Of a stretch of 19,665 nucleotides of DNA, positions 15,857-19,665 are shown piece by piece; the first letter of the stretch is position 1, and every line of letters begins with the position of its first letter. The stretch covers positions 1 through 19,665 of the forward strand of contig SLDH01000339.1 in NCBI GenBank assembly GCA_007125415.1, in the 5' to 3' direction. Made by a program: the position numbers and the translations under genes. The stretch is from Roseovarius sp. GTDB lineage: Bacteria > Pseudomonadota > Alphaproteobacteria > Rhodobacterales > Rhodobacteraceae. The notes beneath the pieces were generated by a model that was not told the DNA's origin, did no database searches, and was given only the letters and a program-made list of their open reading frames with translations.

Positions 15857-16984
15857 TTACGCGACCTTTGTCGCATGTTCGGTGCCGGACAGCACACGAT
15901 AGGTGCTCCATGTGGCGCCACGATCCGTATAGCAGCCTCGCAGGTGACGCTGGCCGCTTTCGGCGGAAAAGCCTTCCCGCCCATGGACAACGCGGTGGTT
16001 GTCGAAAACGATGCATTCGCCCGCATTCAGCCGGAAGCGGCACAGAAAGCGCTCATCCTGCATCATCCGGATGAGCTTGCAGAAAGCCGGGTAATAGTCA
16101 TCGAGCACGTCCTGCGGCAAATCCATGTCATCCTGCAGATGCTGCGAAATGGTCACACCGGAGACCTGCCCCTGCGCGTCAAGCTCGATCACCTTCTGAT
16201 GCGCCCGGTAATCCCATCCATCATGGCGATAGAAAAACGGAATCGCATGGGTGGCCAGAAGGTCGAACGCCGCCGGGTCTTCGGCGCGCAGCGCCTCGGC
16301 CACGGCAGCACCATCAAGAAAGAGGCTGCGCCCGCCTTCTACAGTGTTGGCCCGGCAATGGAGAAACTGCACGCCGGGCGCCATCTCCTCGCCCGGCAGA
16401 TCGGTGTGCATTTCCAGCGGCCCGGCGGTAAACGCCAGATTGGTGGGCGCGATTTCCAGCCGCACCTGGAAAAACGCGCCTTCGGCTGTCGGCGTGATCG
16501 GCCCGAGCCGGTTAACAAGCCGTTCCAGGCTTTCATCGCTGTCTTCCATGTCGGTCACCAGCGCAACGCCCTCCTCGATCAGGGCGCGCGCCAGTCTGGC
16601 ACAGCCGGCATCGGTGTCTTCCACCTCAGCCTGCGATATCCGCAGGAATGACGCGTCATGCCCTGCATACCAAAGCCGCTTATGCAGATCCGCCGGGTCG
16701 GGGTTCTGTCCGTTCCTGACGAATGCCTCGAGACGATCCAGGCCGAGTTGCGTTACGTGGTCTTCATTTGCCCACTCTATCACGAGGGTCTGATCTTCCA
16801 CCCGGGCAGCGCGGGCGACGGGCGGCGCGCCAAGCGCGGTGATATCGAACACGCGTTCGCGCGTCTGCCCGTCGATCGTGGTCGGGCAGGCATCGCGCAG
16901 CCAATGGTAATTGAAGTAGGTTTCGCCACCCGAAAGCGGCACGAAAAGCCCGTTCGGCGCAAGCCGGAGCTCCGTTTGCGTCAT
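15857..16984 (-). CDS. Gamma-butyrobetaine-hydroxylase-like Fe(II)/2-oxoglutarate dioxygenase
   Basis: The 375-residue protein has the architecture of the GBBH/TML-hydroxylase family. A small N-terminal domain (about 1-90, with YHWLRDACP at 26-34) precedes a TauD/TfdA catalytic domain. The iron triad is His193 and Asp195 in MHTDLPGE and His334 in NHRVVHGREGF, with Arg346 or Arg349 in RHLRGCY as the likely 2-oxoglutarate anchor. Family members hydroxylate small trimethylammonium amino acids or related substrates, using O2 and 2-oxoglutarate. The cluster of zinc-binding cysteines typical of the N-domain is reduced to Cys33 (with His76). AAGGAGA lies about 8 bases before the ATG. It follows the aldolase gene by 53 bp. 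The substrate cannot be read from the sequence. Confidence 0.88.
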   Translation of the reverse strand: MTQTELRLAPNGLFVPLSGGETYFNYHWLRDACPTTIDGQTRERVFDITALGAPPVARAARVEDQTLVIEWANEDHVTQLGLDRLEAFVRNGQNPDPADLHKRLWYAGHDASFLRISQAEVEDTDAGCARLARALIEEGVALVTDMEDSDESLERLVNRLGPITPTAEGAFFQVRLEIAPTNLAFTAGPLEMHTDLPGEEMAPGVQFLHCRANTVEGGRSLFLDGAAVAEALRAEDPAAFDLLATHAIPFFYRHDGWDYRAHQKVIELDAQGQVSGVTISQHLQDDMDLPQDVLDDYYPAFCKLIRMMQDERFLCRFRLNAGECIVFDNHRVVHGREGFSAESGQRHLRGCYTDRGATWSTYRVLSGTEHATKVA

Positions 16985-17037
16985 TACGTGTCTCTCCTTG
17001 AGATCGGTCGTTCAAGTTGTTTTCAGGCGATGCTCAG

Positions 17038-17793
17038 TCAGGTCGCGTAGTCGGAACCTTCTTCATCGAGAATCGCCATCAGTTCACTCAGATGCTTGTC
17101 CGACTGTCCGGGATAGCTTTCGATCTCCGAGGCAACCTTTTCGGCGACCTCATCCGACAGAACCCGCAGCTTCCGGCCGGTTTGCAGCGCGCGGATATAG
17201 GTCTCGGCGGAACGCTCGAAATAGTACATTCGATTGAAACACTCGGCCACGGTTGCACCCATCACGAGGATCCCGTGATTGCCCATGATCATGACCTTCT
17301 TCTTCGGGTCCGAAAGTTGCGCGGCACAGCGCTCCCCTTCGGATTCATGTGCCAGCCCGCCATATCCATCATCGATGACATAGCGGTTGAAGAAGGTCGC
17401 GGTGTTCTGATCGATGGGCACCAGCGTGCTGTCTGCGAGAGACGCCAGCACCGTGGCATGAATGGAATGCACATGCATGACGCAGCGATGATGCGGGCAG
17501 CGGCGATGCACCGAGCCATGCAGGCCCCAGGCGGTCGGGTCCGGCGCGTCGGGGCGTTCCATCGAGGTCGGGTCATTGGCATCGAGCAACAGCAGATCCG
17601 ACGCCTTGATGCGCGAGAAATGCTTCTGATTGGGGTTCATCAGGAACTGCGTGCCGTCCTCATTCACCGCAAGGCTGAAATGGTTGGCAACGGCCTCATG
17701 AAAGTTCAGACGCGCCGTCCAGCGGAAGCAGGCGGCCAGTTCGACCCGCTCCTGCCAGTGATCCATATTCGGTTTCAATTTCGTGACGGACAT
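17038..17793 (-). CDS. Class II aldolase/adducin-family protein
   Basis: The 251-residue protein has the class II aldolase/adducin fold: ANHFSLAV near 36-43 (substrate loop), metal-ligand pair His107 and His109 in MHVHSIHATVL, and His173 in MGNHGILVMG as the third ligand. The catalytic Glu found in fuculose-phosphate aldolase (before the LH of the SSExxLH block) is not present; the corresponding segment reads PTAWGLH (86-92), as in adducin-like members. Reactions in the family are retro-aldol cleavages, epimerisations and decarboxylations. The start at 17793 is fixed by GAAGGAG about 7 bases upstream; the open frame to 18138 overlaps the VOC gene. Gaps of 61 bp upstream and 53 bp downstream suggest an operon with the VOC and dioxygenase genes. 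Confidence 0.87.
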   Translation of the reverse strand: MSVTKLKPNMDHWQERVELAACFRWTARLNFHEAVANHFSLAVNEDGTQFLMNPNQKHFSRIKASDLLLLDANDPTSMERPDAPDPTAWGLHGSVHRRCPHHRCVMHVHSIHATVLASLADSTLVPIDQNTATFFNRYVIDDGYGGLAHESEGERCAAQLSDPKKKVMIMGNHGILVMGATVAECFNRMYYFERSAETYIRALQTGRKLRVLSDEVAEKVASEIESYPGQSDKHLSELMAILDEEGSDYAT

Positions 17794-17854
17794 ATCATAT
17801 CTCCTTCGGTTTGGGACAGTTTGCCATGCGGGCGCTGATTCCGACAGTGAAAAC

Positions 17855-18274
17855 TCAGAGTGGTCGCGAGGCGACCCAAGCATAGCCGTTCTCGCACAGG
17901 ACATACACTTCGCGCAGGCCGTGCGGTTTATCCGTGGGCGATTGCAGAACATGCGCCCCCCGGGCCACCGCCCGCGCATGGGCACGATCGGGATCTGACT
18001 CATAGAGGCGAAACTCCGCGCCAGCGCCCCGCGCGCCCGCTTCGGGCAGGAGCCCAAGTAGGGGGTTGGCGCTGTAGGTTGCATCGGCATGAAGCTGAAA
18101 CACCTGATCGGCGTAGGTGATGATCGCGAAATCGGCACTCACCTGATGCGCTTCCATTTCGAAGACATCAGTAAGAAAACTCACCATCGCCTCCACATCG
18201 CGGACCAGAATATTGAGCCCGATCCCGCGCAGGGAAGCACCGAATGCCTCAGGTGTAACCGTCTCCAGATCCAT
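17855..18274 (-). CDS. VOC-superfamily (glyoxalase/bleomycin-resistance-like) protein
   Basis: The 139-residue protein shows the paired beta-alpha-beta modules of the vicinal oxygen chelate fold: IGLNILVRDVEAMVSFLTDVFEM at 18-40, a middle strand VFQLHAD, then AEFRLYESDPDRAHARAVARG and EVYVLCENGYAWV. The usual His/Glu metal ligands are not obvious at the first strand (Asn21 stands where His or Gln is common), so it may be a non-metal or altered-site member. AGGGG lies about 7 bases upstream of the ATG. It heads the leftward run VOC - aldolase - dioxygenase - SDR and is divergent from amn, with 86 bp between. A role as isomerase or binding protein in that pathway is inference. Confidence 0.8.
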   Translation of the reverse strand: MDLETVTPEAFGASLRGIGLNILVRDVEAMVSFLTDVFEMEAHQVSADFAIITYADQVFQLHADATYSANPLLGLLPEAGARGAGAEFRLYESDPDRAHARAVARGAHVLQSPTDKPHGLREVYVLCENGYAWVASRPL

Positions 18275-18297
18275 GCATCGCCCCTGTTGATGGTGGC

Positions 18298-18357
18298 GTC
18301 AACTTGAATGCCCGGGATGCCCGTGTCAACGTGATGTGGAATGCAATAGGTGTTGAC
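18298..18357. promoter_or_regulatory. Three GTCAAC boxes at exact 27-bp spacing in the VOC/amn divergent region
   Basis: GTCAAC is at 18298-18303 and 18325-18330, and its reverse complement GTTGAC at 18352-18357; each begins 27 bases after the previous one. The last two form an inverted pair with a 21-base spacer. The middle box contains the reverse of a TTGACA -35 hexamer (18329-18324, minus strand), which could serve the VOC operon with a poor -10 (TCAAGT). Between boxes one and two, ATGCCCG is repeated in tandem (from 18308 and 18317). The regulator is unknown. Confidence 0.4.
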
Positions 18358-18360
18358 CCG

Positions 18361-19665
18361 ATGATTCCGGAACAGCAGATGAACGGCATCCTGACCCCCG
18401 ATCTTCCGGGGCCTGCAATGTTCACCGAGGCGAAACCGGCAGTCGACCGGCTGATCCTGCTCTATGACAGAGCAGTGCGCTTTCTGTGCGACGGGTTTGG
18501 CGCGGCAATGAAAGGCTCTGTGCCTGATTGCCGGCTGCGCGCCTTCTATCCAGAGCTTCGGATCACGACAACGAGCTTCGCGCAGACCGACAGCAGGCTC
18601 AGCTTCGGCCATGTCGCTGCTCCGGACACCTATGCGACCACCGTCACCCGGCCCGCGCTCTTTCGGGATTATCTCGAACAACAGATCGCACTTCTGATGG
18701 GCAATCACGGGGTGCCGGTTTGTGTGCAGGTTTCGGACACGGCAATACCGCTGCATTTCGCGGTGGCCAATGATCCGATGATGACAGTCCCGCAACAGGG
18801 GGCGGCCCGCTTTACCTTGCGGGATGTGTTCGATGTGCCTGATCTGCGCACAACCAACGACGATATCGTGAACGGCACCGCCAGCCCCACCCCGGACGGC
18901 ACCAGGCCGCTGGCCCCGTTCACCGCGCAGCGGATCGACTATTCGCTCGCGCGGCTTTCCCATTACACGGCAACGGATCCTGTGCATTTTCAGAATTTCG
19001 TGCTGTTCACCAATTACCAGTTCTACGTCACGGAATTCGAAACCTTCGCACGGCGCATGCTGGCTGATCCTGAAAGCGGATATACCGAGTTCGTGGCCAC
19101 CGGAAACAGCAGCATCACGGGGCCTGAAGATCTGTTGGCAAGGCCCGACAAGCTGCCGCAAATGCCCACCTATCACCTCAAACGCCCCGACAGATCGGGC
19201 CTCACGCTGGTCAATATCGGTGTCGGGCCTTCCAACGCGAAAACCGCGACAGACCATATCGCGGTGCTGCGCCCGCATGCCTGGATCATGCTTGGCCATT
19301 GTGCGGGTTTGAGAAATTCCCAATCTATGGGCGATTTCGTCCTTGCGCATGCCTATCTGCGCGAAGATGGCGTGCTGGATGCCGATTTGCCGACATGGAT
19401 TCCAATCCCGGCACTGGCCGAGATCCAGGTCGCGCTGGAACAATCGGTGGCAGAGGAAACGCAACTTGAGGGATATGAGTTGAAGCGGGTCATGCGTACC
19501 GGCACCGTGGCGAGCTTTGACGATCGCAACTGGGAGTTGCGTGATCAGGCCGGGCCGGTGCAGCGGCTCAGCCAGTCAAGGGCGATTGCGCTCGATATGG
19601 AAAGCGCCACCATCGCCGCCAACGGATACCGTTTCCGCGTTCCCTATGGCACACTGCTTTGCGTG
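18361..19665 (+). CDS. amn: AMP nucleosidase (3' end cut by window edge)
   Basis: The open frame gives 435 codons from ATG 18361 to the last base with no stop. It encodes AMP nucleosidase, which hydrolyses AMP to adenine and ribose 5-phosphate in the cytoplasm. Recognisable blocks are FGHVAAPDTYATTVTRPALF and GNHGVPVCVQ in the N-terminal regulatory domain, and LVNIGVGPSNAKTATDH, GHCAGLRNSQSMGDFVLAHA, RTGTVASFDDRNWELR and DMESATIAANGYRFRVPYGT in the nucleoside-phosphorylase-like catalytic domain. The E. coli enzyme is 484 residues, so about 50 residues are missing beyond the edge. Other in-frame ATGs are at 18334 and 18379. The last (GGAA 8 bases upstream) is a serious alternative, since the ribosome site before 18361 is weak. 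Confidence 0.93.
   Translation, partial: MIPEQQMNGILTPDLPGPAMFTEAKPAVDRLILLYDRAVRFLCDGFGAAMKGSVPDCRLRAFYPELRITTTSFAQTDSRLSFGHVAAPDTYATTVTRPALFRDYLEQQIALLMGNHGVPVCVQVSDTAIPLHFAVANDPMMTVPQQGAARFTLRDVFDVPDLRTTNDDIVNGTASPTPDGTRPLAPFTAQRIDYSLARLSHYTATDPVHFQNFVLFTNYQFYVTEFETFARRMLADPESGYTEFVATGNSSITGPEDLLARPDKLPQMPTYHLKRPDRSGLTLVNIGVGPSNAKTATDHIAVLRPHAWIMLGHCAGLRNSQSMGDFVLAHAYLREDGVLDADLPTWIPIPALAEIQVALEQSVAEETQLEGYELKRVMRTGTVASFDDRNWELRDQAGPVQRLSQSRAIALDMESATIAANGYRFRVPYGTLLCV

Noticed and set aside
18181..19464. Minus-strand open frame of 427 codons opposite amn
   Set aside because: The sense strand encodes unmistakable AMP nucleosidase motifs; the antisense frame shows no family signal.
1..19665. 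tRNA genes, CRISPR arrays, insertion sequences or prophage genes
   Set aside because: No cloverleaf-like sequence, regularly spaced repeats, transposase or phage motifs were found by eye on either strand.

Overview
The window looks like chromosomal DNA of a high-GC alphaproteobacterium, most likely a member of the Rhodobacteraceae (Roseobacter group). The evidence is the HutU-HutH-HutI / HutF-HutC arrangement, a Hint-domain protein, an IalB-like secreted protein, a YtoQ-family protein, a stand-alone BLUF protein, and repeated intergenic copies of a motif containing TTTTGCCAAAAATACTC. The taxonomic call is inference from gene content and style. I see no tRNA, rRNA, CRISPR array, transposase or phage gene.

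Layout. (1) 1-2268: an IalB-like secreted protein (minus) divergent from an AnsA/ReAV-type L-asparaginase (plus), then a small exported EF-hand protein (plus). (2) 2427-4424: a Hint-domain protein and phosphoserine phosphatase SerB, both minus. (3) 4740-8144: a short BLUF blue-light sensor, phenylalanyl-tRNA synthetase beta chain PheT and a YtoQ-family protein, all plus. (4) 8262-14881: a histidine-utilisation locus. hutI, hutH and hutU run leftward, hutF and hutC run rightward, and a near-perfect palindrome sits in the divergent promoter, presumably the HutC operator. (5) 14945-18274: a leftward run of four genes with 53-61 bp gaps, encoding a VOC protein, a class II aldolase/adducin-like protein, a gamma-butyrobetaine-hydroxylase-like Fe(II)/2-oxoglutarate dioxygenase and an atypical SDR-fold protein. 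(6) 18361 to the right edge: AMP nucleosidase, cut off by the window end.

How the genes work together. HutH, HutU and HutI convert histidine through urocanate and imidazolonepropionate to formiminoglutamate. HutF deiminates this to N-formylglutamate. HutG, which would release glutamate and formate, is not in the window. HutC probably represses both arms through the central palindrome. The VOC-aldolase-dioxygenase-SDR run has the look of a catabolic or modification pathway (oxidative hydroxylation followed by carbon-carbon cleavage). I do not recognise its substrate, and it is the best candidate here for an undescribed system. The asparaginase, SerB and Hut genes are otherwise ordinary amino-acid metabolism.

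Most notable non-coding signals: the hut operator, whose outer arms are displaced by a 3-base AAT insertion; a 29-base element present in two identical copies and one diverged copy, each directly after a stop codon; and three GTCAAC boxes spaced exactly 27 bp apart between the VOC gene and amn.
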